Of a DNA stretch of 64,000 nt, positions 46,627 through 56,470 are shown one piece after another. Position numbers and translations under genes: made by a program. The stretch covers positions 62,001-126,000 of the forward strand of contig NZ_KB291607.1 of NCBI RefSeq assembly GCF_000320405.1. The letters run 5' to 3'. Within the stretch, counting starts at the first letter, position 1. Each line of letters starts with the position of its first letter. Under the pieces are notes generated by a model that ran no database searches, was not told the DNA's origin, and saw nothing but the letters and a program-made list of their open reading frames with translations. This DNA is from Clostridium celatum DSM 1785 (lineage in GTDB: Bacteria; Bacillota; Clostridia; Clostridiales; Clostridiaceae).

Positions 46627-47814
46627 ATGTTATCTAATTTTTTAGTAAAAAAGTTTATTAAAAATAGTGAAGATGTTTCAAATATTAAAGTTAGAGAATC
46701 CTATGCCAATCTAGCTGGAATAATTGGAATCTTGACTAATACACTATTATTTGTAATTAAGCTTTCTGTAGGATTACTTTCAGGTTCTGTAGCAATTATG
46801 GCTGATGCATTTAACAATTTATCTGATGCTGCCTCTTCTATAATTACTATAGTTGGTTTTAAAATGGCAAATAAGCCTGCTGATGCTGAGCATCCATTTG
46901 GTCATGGTCGTATTGAATATATAACAGCAATGATAGTTTCTTTTATGGTTATGCTTGTTGGATTACAATTTGTTAAAACATCATTTGAAAGAATTATTAA
47001 TCCTTCTCCAGTTGCCTTTGAAATTATACCTTTTATATTATTATTAGTTTCTATTTTCTTTAAGGTATGGCTTTCAAAATTTAACAAAACTATTGGATTT
47101 AAAATTAATTCTTCAGCTCTAAAAGCAACTGCAACTGATGCTATGGGTGACGTTTTTACTTCAACAACAGTTGTTATTTCATTTTTATTATCAAAATTTA
47201 CTTCACTTCCACTTGATGGTTATATAGGTATTATCGTTGCATTAGCTATCGTTTACTCTGGATATAGCTTAATTAAGGAAACACTTAGTCCATTACTTGG
47301 AGAACCACCTGATCCAGCTTTAGTTAATAGCATCACTGAAATGGTTATGTCTTATGATAATATTACAGGTTTTCATGACTTAATCATTCATAACTATGGT
47401 CCAGGTAGAATAATGGCTTCAATTCATGCTGAAATTCCTAGTACTATTGATATAATGGAAATTCATCATATTATTGATACTGCAGAAAGAGAAATTTCAA
47501 AGCAATTAAACATATATCTTGTAATTCATATGGATCCAATTTGTGTTGATACTCCTGAAATTATTGAAGCAAGAAAATTACTTGAATCTGTAATAAAGAA
47601 ATATCCTGAAATTAAATCTTTCCATGACTTCAGAGTTGTTGGAAATGATGATAATAAAAATCTTATATTTGATTTAGTTGTTGATCCAGAGTCTTTAAAG
47701 GATACTTCATACTCTGAAATAATATCAAATAATATAGAAAAGGATATTAAATCTAAACTACCTAATTGTAACTGTGTAATAACATTAGACTTAGCTCTTG
47801 ATCATAATCACTAA
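46627..47814 (+). CDS. Cation diffusion facilitator metal exporter
   Basis: A 395-residue CDF transporter. Six membrane segments fill residues about 25-220; segment 2 has MADAFNNLSDAAS and segment 5 TATDAMGDVFTS, the paired Asp residues that bind Zn or Mn, and EHPFGHGRIEYITA is the CDF signature. The C-terminal cytoplasmic domain (about 225-310) is followed by an extra 80 residues that contain another ferredoxin-like region. Exports Zn, Mn or Co with proton antiport. AGGAG precedes the ATG; no metal operator is recognisable. Confidence 0.92.
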   Translation: MLSNFLVKKFIKNSEDVSNIKVRESYANLAGIIGILTNTLLFVIKLSVGLLSGSVAIMADAFNNLSDAASSIITIVGFKMANKPADAEHPFGHGRIEYITAMIVSFMVMLVGLQFVKTSFERIINPSPVAFEIIPFILLLVSIFFKVWLSKFNKTIGFKINSSALKATATDAMGDVFTSTTVVISFLLSKFTSLPLDGYIGIIVALAIVYSGYSLIKETLSPLLGEPPDPALVNSITEMVMSYDNITGFHDLIIHNYGPGRIMASIHAEIPSTIDIMEIHHIIDTAEREISKQLNIYLVIHMDPICVDTPEIIEARKLLESVIKKYPEIKSFHDFRVVGNDDNKNLIFDLVVDPESLKDTSYSEIISNNIEKDIKSKLPNCNCVITLDLALDHNH

Positions 47815-47863
47815 TATAGTTACTGCTTTTAATTTAGTAGCTAAATTAATGAAAAATAAGATG

Positions 47864-47893
47864 TCTCAATATAATTTAAAAATTATATTGAGA
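47864..47893. terminator. Stem-loop after the CDF gene
   Basis: TCTCAATATAATTTAAAAATTATATTGAGA is a near-perfect palindrome with a 13-bp stem, about 50 bases beyond the stop codon; the T-tract is weak, so it may stabilise the transcript rather than end it. Sequence given as arms: TCTCAATATAATTT and AAATTATATTGAGA. Confidence 0.5.
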
Positions 47894-47902
47894 TATTCAA
47901 AA

Positions 47903-47946
47903 CAAAAACACACCATAAGAACATTTAATCTTATGATGTGCTTTTA
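47903..47946. terminator. Terminator between convergent genes
   Basis: CACACCATAAG pairs with CTTATGATGTG with one mismatch; A-run before and T-run after allow function on both strands. Confidence 0.7.
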
Positions 47947-48121
47947 TCATGTCTGCTTATAATTTATTTTTCATAAAATACAAGCTATATTTTTGGAATT
48001 AGATATTTAGAGATATCTTATTATTAAACTCTATAAAGCTTTTTATACATACTTTTCAACAATTCATATTTAAAAAATATAATTTCAAAGATATCATAGG
48101 ACTATTTTTAAATTCTTACTG

Positions 48122-50716
48122 CTAATTATAGATTTTATAATAATAAGCTTTTTGCATAAGTTCATGATACCCTATCTTATCCTCTACCTTCCTTGTCTTG
48201 TACCATGTTTTTAAATCTTCTATCCCCTCATATACCCCTTTATTTATTAAAAGCTTTATTTTCTTAACTATCATTAATTCTTCAATAGTTACTATGCTAG
48301 AGGTTTGTACTTCTTTTAATTTTTGTTTTAAAAAGATATATGAGCATTTATATGATCCTAAGTCTTTTCCCTGCATTGCAAGAGCAAATTTATCTGCATA
48401 CTTCTCATTATCATATAAATTATTATTATATAAATAAACAGCTAACTCTCCATAGCATCTTAAATTTCCATGCTCTATGCCATCTTCATATAATTTTATT
48501 ATTTCATCTTGAGACATTTTAATAAAGTTTTCTTGTGCCAATTTACCTCTTAAATAATCAGCACTTCCTTTATCTATATCCTCTATTTCATTTATAAGCT
48601 CATTTCCTTTTTCCTCATTTTCCTCAATGCCTATTCCTTTAAAGCAATAATATGCAAGCTTTTCTTTTCCTTTAAGCACATCTAAATCACATAATTTAAA
48701 AACATAAAATATAGCCTTTAAATCACTTTGCCTATTGCCAAATCCCTTTTCATAAATTTCAATTAAGCTTTCTGTTGCGTCTAAATCTCCCATATCAGCT
48801 GCTTTTTCATACCACCTTATTGCTAAATCTATATTGCATTTAAAATAAATACCTTTTTTATACCAATCGGCAATTTTAACTATTGCATTTATAGAGTTTT
48901 TTTCTGCTGCAATATTGTAGTAATAATATGCTGTTTCTAAATCTTGAGGTACGCCTATTCCTTTTTCATAAATATATCCATATTGAAATATTGAATTTTC
49001 TAATCCATTTTCTACTCCAAATCTAATATATTTAATAAGCTCATCATTATTAATTTCTTTTCCCTCTTTAAGCTCATTAATCATTAGAGAAGCTAGACTT
49101 TCTGCTGCATACGGTGATTTTAATTCAAAAGCTCTCTTTAATAATTCTTTTGATATTTCAGTTGTCTTTTCCCCAAATTTATTTGTTCTTAAATATGCAA
49201 CAGCTAAAACATACATAGCATGTGGTTCTTTTTTTTGAACTGCAATTTGCATATATTCTATTGCCTTGTCCAAATTTCTCTCTAAACCTTCACCATTGTA
49301 GTACATTATTCCAAGCCTTTGAGTACATTTTAAATTTCCTTCATTATGTCCTTCCTCATAGTACTTTACAGCTTGATTAATTAATCCTTCCTCTTCATAT
49401 ATTTTACCTACTTTAAAAAACAGTCCCTTTTCTCCATAATCTATTGCTATATTATAGAATTCTAATGCCTTATATACATCTTTCTTTCCCATGCATCCTT
49501 TTAAATACATATCACCTAAGGCTTCTATACAGCTTGTATCTAAAGCTTCATATCCTTTATTTAAGTAATAAAATGCCTTTTTATAATCTACATCTACATA
49601 TATTCCTTCTAAGTATGATTTACCAATAATATAATAAGCATCTTCGTATCCATTTTCAGCTGATTTTTCAATCCAATAATATGCGCTAATCATATTAGTA
49701 TCGCAACCTTCTCCGTTTTTATACATAAGTGATAATGCATATTGAGCTGCTGAAAAATTCTCTTCTGCTGCTTTTTGATACCATTTAAAAGCTTTATCCT
49801 TTGATTCCTCACACCCAAAGCCAGAATAATAACATCTACCTAGTTGATAAAATGCTTCTACATAATCATTTTCAGCACTTTTTTGGAACCATAGAAAAGC
49901 TTTATAATAATCTTTGATTACACCATTTCCCTCAAAATATAACATTCCTAATGCATATTGAGCAAAAGCATTTCCTTTAATAGCTGCTTTATAGTACCAT
50001 TGAAAAGCAATTTCATAATTTCTATTTACCGCTATGCCCTTTTCATAAAAAAGTCCTAAGTAGCTTTCAGCATATTCATTTTTAAACTTAGCAGCATTTA
50101 AAAAACATTCATAAGCCTTCTTGCTACTTTTACTAACACCACGCCCCAAATAATAATTTTCTCCGGCCTCTACTAATTTAGCTACTTGCTTTTCCTTTTC
50201 CTCATCGTCTTCCTCAATAGATTTAGAATCAATTTTCTTTTTTAATACTGTAGTTGCTTTATATTCTGGTAAATATTTTATAAATATTCTTAGTTCATCC
50301 TCATTTAAATTTTTAGCTATTAAATAATAATTTTCTTCACCACAATTTGTAACAAACCAAGCTATTATTTCATATAAATCAGCTCTTTTGCTATCAAAGA
50401 ATTTCTCTTTTTCTTCTTCAGTGCCTTGAAACTTTGATTCATCTTTCATTTCTTCAACCAAAAGTGTAATCTTATTAAAAATATTATTAGGTAATATATT
50501 TATTTCTTTTAATACCTCTAACCTCTTTAAATAATTAAGATTTTCATCATATAAAACTCTATTTTTTTTATAAATAAAATAAATAATATCATCTATTAAT
50601 ATTTCTATACCTTCATTTATCTCTTTGAAAACCTTCTTTTCTTCTAAAGCTTTTATATCTTCATATATTGGTGCAAATTCTAGCTTGAGAAAATCATATC
50701 TAAAGTTTCTGGCCAT
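48122..50716 (-). CDS. Large Sel1-repeat protein
   Basis: An 864-residue cytoplasmic protein built mostly of Sel1-like repeats of about 36 residues: repeated blocks such as GENYYLGRGVSKSSKKAYE, LGLFYEKGIAVNRNYEIAF, ALGMLYFEGNGVIKDYYKAF and QLGRCYYSGFGCEESKDKAF, about fifteen or more from residue 190 on. Sel1 solenoids are protein-binding scaffolds in signalling. The N-terminal 180 residues are helical and unfamiliar. Start ATG at 50716 follows GGAGGAG. No partner gene is adjacent; it stands alone between two terminators. Confidence 0.82.
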   Translation of the reverse strand: MARNFRYDFLKLEFAPIYEDIKALEEKKVFKEINEGIEILIDDIIYFIYKKNRVLYDENLNYLKRLEVLKEINILPNNIFNKITLLVEEMKDESKFQGTEEEKEKFFDSKRADLYEIIAWFVTNCGEENYYLIAKNLNEDELRIFIKYLPEYKATTVLKKKIDSKSIEEDDEEKEKQVAKLVEAGENYYLGRGVSKSSKKAYECFLNAAKFKNEYAESYLGLFYEKGIAVNRNYEIAFQWYYKAAIKGNAFAQYALGMLYFEGNGVIKDYYKAFLWFQKSAENDYVEAFYQLGRCYYSGFGCEESKDKAFKWYQKAAEENFSAAQYALSLMYKNGEGCDTNMISAYYWIEKSAENGYEDAYYIIGKSYLEGIYVDVDYKKAFYYLNKGYEALDTSCIEALGDMYLKGCMGKKDVYKALEFYNIAIDYGEKGLFFKVGKIYEEEGLINQAVKYYEEGHNEGNLKCTQRLGIMYYNGEGLERNLDKAIEYMQIAVQKKEPHAMYVLAVAYLRTNKFGEKTTEISKELLKRAFELKSPYAAESLASLMINELKEGKEINNDELIKYIRFGVENGLENSIFQYGYIYEKGIGVPQDLETAYYYYNIAAEKNSINAIVKIADWYKKGIYFKCNIDLAIRWYEKAADMGDLDATESLIEIYEKGFGNRQSDLKAIFYVFKLCDLDVLKGKEKLAYYCFKGIGIEENEEKGNELINEIEDIDKGSADYLRGKLAQENFIKMSQDEIIKLYEDGIEHGNLRCYGELAVYLYNNNLYDNEKYADKFALAMQGKDLGSYKCSYIFLKQKLKEVQTSSIVTIEELMIVKKIKLLINKGVYEGIEDLKTWYKTRKVEDKIGYHELMQKAYYYKIYN

Positions 50717-50874
50717 AACTCCTCCATCTGCTATTACTTGTACTATTAATCTATTATATGAGAACACATTAGGTTAAAATACACTATAAAAGCTTTAAAG
50801 AATCAAAAAATCAAATTTTGATATAATATTTTAATTAATTAATATAATTTTTCTAAATATTATTCTATAAAATT

Positions 50875-50904
50875 AAATAAAGTCGGCCTAAGCCGACTTT
50901 ATTT
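50875..50904. terminator. Terminator of the amino acid ABC operon
   Basis: AAATAAAGTCGGC and GCCGACTTTATTT form a perfect 13-bp stem around CTAA. It lies 33 bases beyond the glnQ stop codon and faces the Sel1 gene promoter region. Confidence 0.85.
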
Positions 50905-50936
50905 TTCCATTTATTAATTTACTAACTTATTAATTT

Positions 50937-51658
50937 CTAAAGTACCTTTGATAAAAAATCTATTGTTCTTGGATTTTTAGGATTATTGAAAATTTCCTCT
51001 GGAGTTCCTTGTTCTACTATGTTTCCATTATCCATAAATAAGATTCTATCTCCAACTTCTCTTGCAAATCCCATTTCATGAGTAACAACTACCATTGTCA
51101 TTCCTTCCTTTGCAAGATCCTTCATAACACTAAAACTTCTCCAACCATTTCTGGATCTAGTGCTGATGTTGGTTCATCAAATAACATAACATCTGGTTCC
51201 ATAGCTAAAGCTCTTGCTATTGCAATTCTTTGCTTTTGACCACCTGAAAGTGATGAAGGATAAGCTGTTGCTTTGTTAGCTAATCCAACTCTATCAAGTA
51301 AAGACATTGCTTTTTTCTTAGCATCCTCTGCACTAAGCTTTTTAACCTTCATTGGTGCTATAGTCAGATTTTGAAGAACAGTTTTGTGTGGAAAAAGATT
51401 AAATTGTTGAAATACCATTCCCATCTTTTCTCTTATTTTATTTATATCCACACCTTTCTCCATTAGGCTATTTCCTTCAAAAATTATTTCACCTGAAGTT
51501 GGCTCTTCTAAAAGATTTAAGCATCTTAAAAATGTACTCTTTCCTGATCCTGAAGGCCCTATAACAACTACAACCTCTCCTTTTTCTATATGCTCATCTA
51601 TTCCTTTTAAAACATCATTTTTTCCAAAACTTTTATGAAGATTACTAACGCGAATCAC
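50937..51658 (-). pseudogene. glnQ: Polar amino acid ABC transporter ATPase, one-base frameshift
   Basis: Walker [22 protein letters not shown]-loop [14 protein letters not shown], signature [15 protein letters not shown] and Walker [17 protein letters not shown] lie in the first frame (51658 to 51122). It goes out of frame after VGEVL; one missing base in TAAAAC at 51131-51136 would restore [31 protein letters not shown], which reads on to 50937 with the switch His. All motifs of a GlnQ/ArtP-type ATPase are then present at normal length (about 240 residues). Its GTG start overlaps the permease gene. A sequence error is likely because the operon is otherwise complete. Confidence 0.88.
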
Positions 51659-52325
51659 TTCTCTTCATCCTCCTTTCTATAAGTGAGATTATTCTACCTA
51701 ATGTAAATGTCATAATAAAATAGAACCCTGCTGCTACTATATATGGTTCTAATCCACGATATGTTGAACCTACTACTACTTTTGCTGCAAACATTAACTC
51801 ATTAACACCTATTATTGATGCCATTGATGATTCTTTAATTATTGCAACAAATTCATTACCTATAGCAGGTAGTATATTCTTTATAGCTTGAGGTATTACT
51901 ATTAATACCATTGCTGTACTTTTTCTCATTCCTAAACTTCTTGCAGCTTCCATTTGCCCCTTGTCCACTGCTTCTATACCAGCTCTTACAATTTCTGATA
52001 CATATGCCGCTGAATTCAATGCAATAGCTATTATTGCTGATGTAAATGGACTTAAATCTATTCCAAAAAACATTTTAGATCCAGCATACATAATTAAGAT
52101 TTGTAATAGCATTGGTGTCCCTCTAATTATTTCAATATAAACTACTGCTATTATTTTTAAAGGCTTAATCCTCCATATATGAAAGTTTGAAGTTTTCATA
52201 AAAAATAATACAGAACCAAATATTGCTCCAAAAATTACTGTAATTAATGAAATTACTAATGTATACTTAACACCTTCTAAATAATAAGGTATATACTCCG
52301 GCACAAAACTAAAATCAAGATTCAT
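51645..52325 (-). CDS. glnP: Polar amino acid ABC transporter permease
   Basis: A 226-residue His/Glu/Gln/Arg/opine-type permease with five membrane segments. [51 protein letters not shown] (the EAA loop that contacts the ATPase) and [30 protein letters not shown] are family hallmarks. It overlaps glnQ by 14 bases and lies downstream of a binding-protein gene. GGGGGATAAGGA precedes its ATG. Confidence 0.92.
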   Translation of the reverse strand: MNLDFSFVPEYIPYYLEGVKYTLVISLITVIFGAIFGSVLFFMKTSNFHIWRIKPLKIIAVVYIEIIRGTPMLLQILIMYAGSKMFFGIDLSPFTSAIIAIALNSAAYVSEIVRAGIEAVDKGQMEAARSLGMRKSTAMVLIVIPQAIKNILPAIGNEFVAIIKESSMASIIGVNELMFAAKVVVGSTYRGLEPYIVAAGFYFIMTFTLGRIISLIERRMKRSDSR

Positions 52326-52347
52326 TTCCTTATCCCCCTCTTTTTAA

Positions 52348-52420
52348 ATAAAATTTACTATTTAGCAGAGTGTACTATAGCCCCCTAAATTCTGTACACT
52401 CTGCTATAACTAAATTTTAT
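52348..52420 (-). promoter_or_regulatory. Intercistronic hairpin between binding protein and permease genes
   Basis: ATAAAATTTA...TTAGCAGAGTGTAC pairs with GTACACTCTGCTATAA...TAAATTTTAT around the apical CCCCCTAAATT region. It separates the abundant binding protein from the permease/ATPase genes, where such hairpins partly terminate or protect mRNA 3' ends and set uneven expression. It has few T residues on the minus strand side, so partial termination is inferred. Confidence 0.6.
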
Positions 52421-52489
52421 TTTTATAATTTAAAATATCTATAATTACTTTTATAGCCCCATTTATAAAAATAACTTTATATTTTAAAA

Positions 52490-53350
52490 TTATTCCTCTT
52501 CATCTTCTCCAACTATATCAGCTGTTGCTGCTAATTCATTAGCCTTTAATATATATTCATCCATTTTTCCTGTTTCATTTAACTCATTGATAACTTCATT
52601 TACTTTAGCTAATAATTCTGGATTATTCTTAGCAATTCCTACTGCATTTCCTCCAGTTTTCTCTTCATATGATGGTATACCAACTGCTAATTCTGGATTA
52701 CTCTTAACAGCCATTTCTGCAACTGGCTTTTCCATAACTATTGCATCAACTTTCCCTGCCTTTAATTCTAAAATTAAGTTATTAACATTAGCTAATTGTT
52801 GTAAATCTACATTAGGAATCTCTGTTTTTGCTATTTCCTCTTGAGTTGAACCTAATTGAACTCCAACCTTTACTCCCTCTAAATCAGCAAAAGTTTTAAA
52901 CTTGTCCTTATCTTCTGCTCTTACTAATATTCCATGTTGTGAATTATAATAAACATCTGAGAAATCTACTACTTTAGCTCTCTTTTCTGTAGGATTCATT
53001 CCTGAAATTACTAGGTCTACTTTTCCAGCTGGTAATGCTGATACTAAAGCATCAAAATCCATTTCTTGAATTACTAATTCAACTCCTAATGCACTAGCTA
53101 TTTCATTTGCTATATCAACATCAAAGCCACCAATAACATCTTTACCATTTTCATCTATGTAGTGGAATTCATATGGTGCATAATCTGCACTCATCCCAAC
53201 AACTACTTTTCCTTTTTCCTGAATTGTTGTTAATAAATCCACACTTTCACCTTTAGAGTCATTACCTGATGAACCACAACCTACAAACCCCATAGTCATT
53301 ATTCCTAATAATGTACCTGCCATTATCTTCTTTAATAATCCATTCTTCAT
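52490..53350 (-). CDS. Polar amino acid ABC transporter substrate-binding lipoprotein
   Basis: A 286-residue extracytoplasmic lipoprotein. Signal peptide with lipobox GFVGC (Cys about residue 26), then a Ser/Gly/Asp linker and the bacterial solute-binding family 3 fold: GMSADYAPYEFHYIDENGK, GFDVDIANEIASALG, LVISGMNPTEKRAKVVDFSD, GVQLGSTQEE and KVDAIVMEKPVA. The DVD and R in TEKRAK bind the amino acid carboxylate/amine. It feeds the GlnP/GlnQ transporter; the exact amino acid is unresolved. GGGGGACT precedes the ATG. Confidence 0.92.
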   Translation of the reverse strand: MKNGLLKKIMAGTLLGIMTMGFVGCGSSGNDSKGESVDLLTTIQEKGKVVVGMSADYAPYEFHYIDENGKDVIGGFDVDIANEIASALGVELVIQEMDFDALVSALPAGKVDLVISGMNPTEKRAKVVDFSDVYYNSQHGILVRAEDKDKFKTFADLEGVKVGVQLGSTQEEIAKTEIPNVDLQQLANVNNLILELKAGKVDAIVMEKPVAEMAVKSNPELAVGIPSYEEKTGGNAVGIAKNNPELLAKVNEVINELNETGKMDEYILKANELAATADIVGEDEEE

Positions 53351-53731
53351 ATTTAAGTCCCCCTTTATTTTAACAAATCTTTCCTTAACTTATGGCATAA
53401 TTATACACCACAGTTTTATATTTATGCAATACCTTTTTATAACTTTTATAAAAAATATAATATTTATTCAAAAATTCTATATTTTCAATGCATATTAACA
53501 TATTTTATTCACATATATACATATATTATGTATCTGAATTTATTTTTCTATTTTCCTTCTATATATTTTTATACATATTTTTTGTATAAATTATATATAT
53601 TTTTTATATTTTAAATTCTCCTTATATAATATTATTTTAGTTGCAATAAAATATTTACTTAATTTTGTCCATTTTTTCATATCTATTGAATAAACTATTA
53701 TGAATACTTATTTAATTTAGGAGTGAATTTA
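53351..53731. other. Divergent promoter region, no gene
   Basis: The 381-bp gap lies between the leftward binding-protein gene and the rightward ATPase gene. It is almost only A and T. Promoters for both must lie here, but none stands out clearly. Confidence 0.45.
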
Positions 53732-54813
53732 ATGACTACATTAAAAGAGAGACACCTATTTCCTGGTGGAAATACCTCAAAAGGCTTTTATTCGCTATAT
53801 AGATATGTATTATCTCAAGATGATGCAAAACGTATACTTTGTATAAAAGGAGGTCCTGGTACAGGTAAGTCTCAATTAATGAAGAAAGTTGGTGCATATT
53901 TTGCCAACAAAGGTTATACAATTGAATACCATCATTGCTCTTCAGATCCAAACTCTTTAGATGGAGTTTTAATAAAGGAGTTAAACATAGCACTACTTGA
54001 CGGTACATCTCCACACATAGTTGACCCTATTACCCCTGGGGCAGTAGATGAAATTCTTAATATGGGTGATGCCCTAAATGTTAAACACTTTCTAAAAATA
54101 AAAAAGAAATTATAAGTCTAAATAAAGAAATAGGAAAATCATTTAAAAGAGCCTATAGATTTTTAGGGTCTGCTAAATGTATTCATGATGATTGGAGTAG
54201 TTTAAATTATGAATCTTTAGATTCTAATAAAGTTTCAAATCTTATTGAAAATTTAAAAAATAATATATTTAAAAGTGAAAAAATAGGTTATGGAAATGAA
54301 CGTCACTTATTTGCTACAGCTATTACCCCAGATGGAATTATAAGTTATACAGATACATTAATAACAGACTTTAAGAGAAAATATGTTTTAACTGGTGGCC
54401 CTGGCCTTGGTAAAACTGATATTCTAAAATTTATAGCTACTTGTGGTCAAAAGAAAGGTTATTACATTGAATATATGCATGATCCATTTATTCCTGAACG
54501 TATCGAGCATATTTTTATTCCTGAAGTTTCAACTTGTATTATTACTAATAATGAAATAAATCAAGGTAACTATAAAGGAATTGAATATAATTTATTTGAT
54601 TATACTAAATCTAATTTATCTTCTACTAAGAAGGATGAAATTAAATATAATAGTGATTTATTCTATGAACTAGTAAATAAGGCTGTTTCATTAATAAATA
54701 ATGCTCATGTATTACATGATGAATTAGAAGCTTATTATATAAAAGCAATGGACTTTAGTGTAGCAGACAATATTTATGAAAAAGTTATTAAAAAACTTGA
54801 AAAATATGAATAA
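53732..54813 (+). pseudogene. Two-P-loop ATPase (PRK06851-like), one-base frameshift
   Basis: The first frame (53732-54115) starts MTTLKERHLFPGGNTSKGF and contains the P-loop CIKGGPGTGKSQLMKKVG. It stops after a frame slip near 54089-54092; adding one T gives HFSKNKKEIISLNKEIG and an open frame to 54813 with a second P-loop VLTGGPGLGKTDILKF and MHDPFIPERIEHIFIPE. Two similar ATPase halves and the overall length of about 360 residues match an uncharacterised Firmicute ATPase family often annotated near sporulation genes. Start ATG follows TTAGGAG. As with others here, the lesion is one base. Confidence 0.75.
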
Positions 54814-54815
54814 CA

Positions 54816-54874
54816 AATAAATTGACCCCAGGGGTGAATACAAATATTGGATTCACCCCTGGGGCCAATTTATT
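54816..54874. repeat. GC-rich palindrome, variant RAYT-family copy, also likely terminator
   Basis: AATAAATTG..CCCCAGGGGTGAAT pairs with ATTCACCCCTGGGG..CAATTTATT around ACAAATATTGG. The core (GGGGTGAAT...TTGGATTCACCCC) is clearly related to copies near the RAYT gene, about 50 kb away, but the outer GC step is CCCCAGGGG instead of CCCGCGGGG. It starts 3 bases after the ATPase stop codon and so probably ends that transcript. Confidence 0.75.
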
Positions 54875-54991
54875 AAAATTCAATTTTTTATTGAAGATAT
54901 AGCTTAAAATTACAAAAGTAAATCATTTTTTAAAATAACTATCTATTATAAGACAATTCTCTTTAAAATTAATTTAATAATAATATTAAAT

Positions 54992-56266
54992 TTACTTTGT
55001 ATCTAATAATTTATCTAAATATATTGATTTCATTTGTTTGCTTGCCATTGCTTTTTTTACTGGCGATAATTTTAAAATTGATAATAATATTGCAGCCATA
55101 GCTCTATGACTTGATAATGCTCTATTATCAAATATCAAATCTTGAAGCTGACCTTTTTCAATAGCCATAAGTACAACTCTATGGACAGATGTTGCAGGTG
55201 TGATTATTCTCTTTCCTCTAGATTTTAATAAAAGGCTATTATTAAAGCAATTTCTAACACATACTCCACATCCTAAGCATAAATTCTTATCAACTTCTGC
55301 TATAGTTTTCTCCATCGGTGTTCCTTTATTTATAACTACACTTTTTATAGCGCCAACTGGACATTTCTTTATACATTTTTCACAATTAACACAAGTATCC
55401 TTATTAACTTCAGCAATAAAATTAGTAGTTTCTACAGGATGCATAACACCAAACTTTTTAGCTGCTACCATAGCTTCACAGCAACAACTACAGCAATTAC
55501 AAATGAAATTTACACCCTTTCTTACATTTTCACCACATTGTACTAAGTTATTTTCATAAGCAACTTCTAAAAGCTCTAAACATTCTGATGCATCTACTTG
55601 TCTTGCATGTTCATATTTTATTAATGATGCAGCTGTATTATTAAAAGTCATACATATATCCATTGGTGCATCACATCCTTTTCCTACATGATGCATTTTA
55701 TGTCTACAATAACAAGTACTAATTCCTATATGACTTGCTGTTTTTATTATATGTGATGCTCTTTCATAGTCTAAAATCTCTACAGAACTATCATTACTTA
55801 AAACTGCTTCCTGCACATATACTCTACCTAACTTAGTTTCTGTACTATAAAAAAGCTCCTTAATAAAATCCTCTTCAACATTTAAATATTGATAATATAA
55901 TTCTGCTAATAGCTTTTGATCTATATCTCCCCTAGTTCTCATCATACTAAATTCAATAAATCCTGCCATTGGTGGAGGCATTATAAAAGACCTTTTGCCA
56001 TCATGCTCAACATCTAAAAGTATTGCTTTGCTTGATAACTTATCTAAAACCTTTGTAGCTTCACCTATTTTCATTCCCCATATTTTAGCCGCTTTTTCTG
56101 CACTAAATGGCTTTATAGGCAATTGCGCTACTAGTTCTGCCTCTTTTTTATCAAATAATATTTCTAATATCTTATAAAGTGTATCTGATGAAGGTGCTCC
56201 TTGTGGGAATCTATTTAACCTTTCTTCTAAGCTTTTGTATGCTGATTTGCCAACTATATGCGACAT
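54992..56266 (-). CDS. 4Fe-4S ferredoxin-domain protein with Cys-rich core
   Basis: A 424-residue protein. Residues 1-110 look like a winged-helix (AAKIWGMKIGEATKVLDKLSSKAIL). The centre has clustered cysteines (STCYCRHKMHHVGKGCDAP; CNCCSCCC) that could hold another metal cluster. Residues about 285-355 are a two-cluster ferredoxin (CVNCEKCIKKCPVG and CLGCGVCVRNC), and the C-terminus is helical. Such proteins are uncharacterised redox proteins of anaerobes, probably cytoplasmic electron carriers or reductases. AAAGGGG precedes the ATG. Single-gene transcript. Confidence 0.72.
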   Translation of the reverse strand: MSHIVGKSAYKSLEERLNRFPQGAPSSDTLYKILEILFDKKEAELVAQLPIKPFSAEKAAKIWGMKIGEATKVLDKLSSKAILLDVEHDGKRSFIMPPPMAGFIEFSMMRTRGDIDQKLLAELYYQYLNVEEDFIKELFYSTETKLGRVYVQEAVLSNDSSVEILDYERASHIIKTASHIGISTCYCRHKMHHVGKGCDAPMDICMTFNNTAASLIKYEHARQVDASECLELLEVAYENNLVQCGENVRKGVNFICNCCSCCCEAMVAAKKFGVMHPVETTNFIAEVNKDTCVNCEKCIKKCPVGAIKSVVINKGTPMEKTIAEVDKNLCLGCGVCVRNCFNNSLLLKSRGKRIITPATSVHRVVLMAIEKGQLQDLIFDNRALSSHRAMAAILLSILKLSPVKKAMASKQMKSIYLDKLLDTK

Positions 56267-56384
56267 TCTTTAACACCCCTTTAATTCATAAAACTTTACT
56301 TACCCTACTTTTATATTTGAGATATTTTCATATTCAAAGTTAATTAAATATTGTGTATATAAAAAGCAATTATCTAAATTAATA

Positions 56385-56417
56385 AAAGCCAATAGCTTAA
56401 ATATCTATTGGCTCTTC
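56385..56417 (-). terminator. Terminator near the lipoprotein gene
   Basis: AAAAGCCAATAG pairs with CTATTGGCTCTT around CTTAAATAT. It lies beyond the stop codon of the lipoprotein gene at 56471 and upstream of the ferredoxin gene. A-run on the plus side gives T-run on minus. Confidence 0.7.
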
Positions 56418-56470
56418 AATTATAAATTAAATATATTTATAATCTTTTCCATATATAATTATATTTATTC

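Larger units (their letters stand above)
47815..48121. other. Intergenic region with two terminators
   Basis: The 307-bp gap between the convergent exporter and Sel1 genes contains hairpins at 47864-47893 and 47903-47946. The remainder to 48121 has no supported feature. Confidence 0.5.

Noticed and set aside
48122-50716. Repeat pattern in the Sel1 gene as a possible DNA-level tandem repeat
   Set aside because: The repetition is at protein level only; the DNA units are too diverged to count as a nucleotide repeat.
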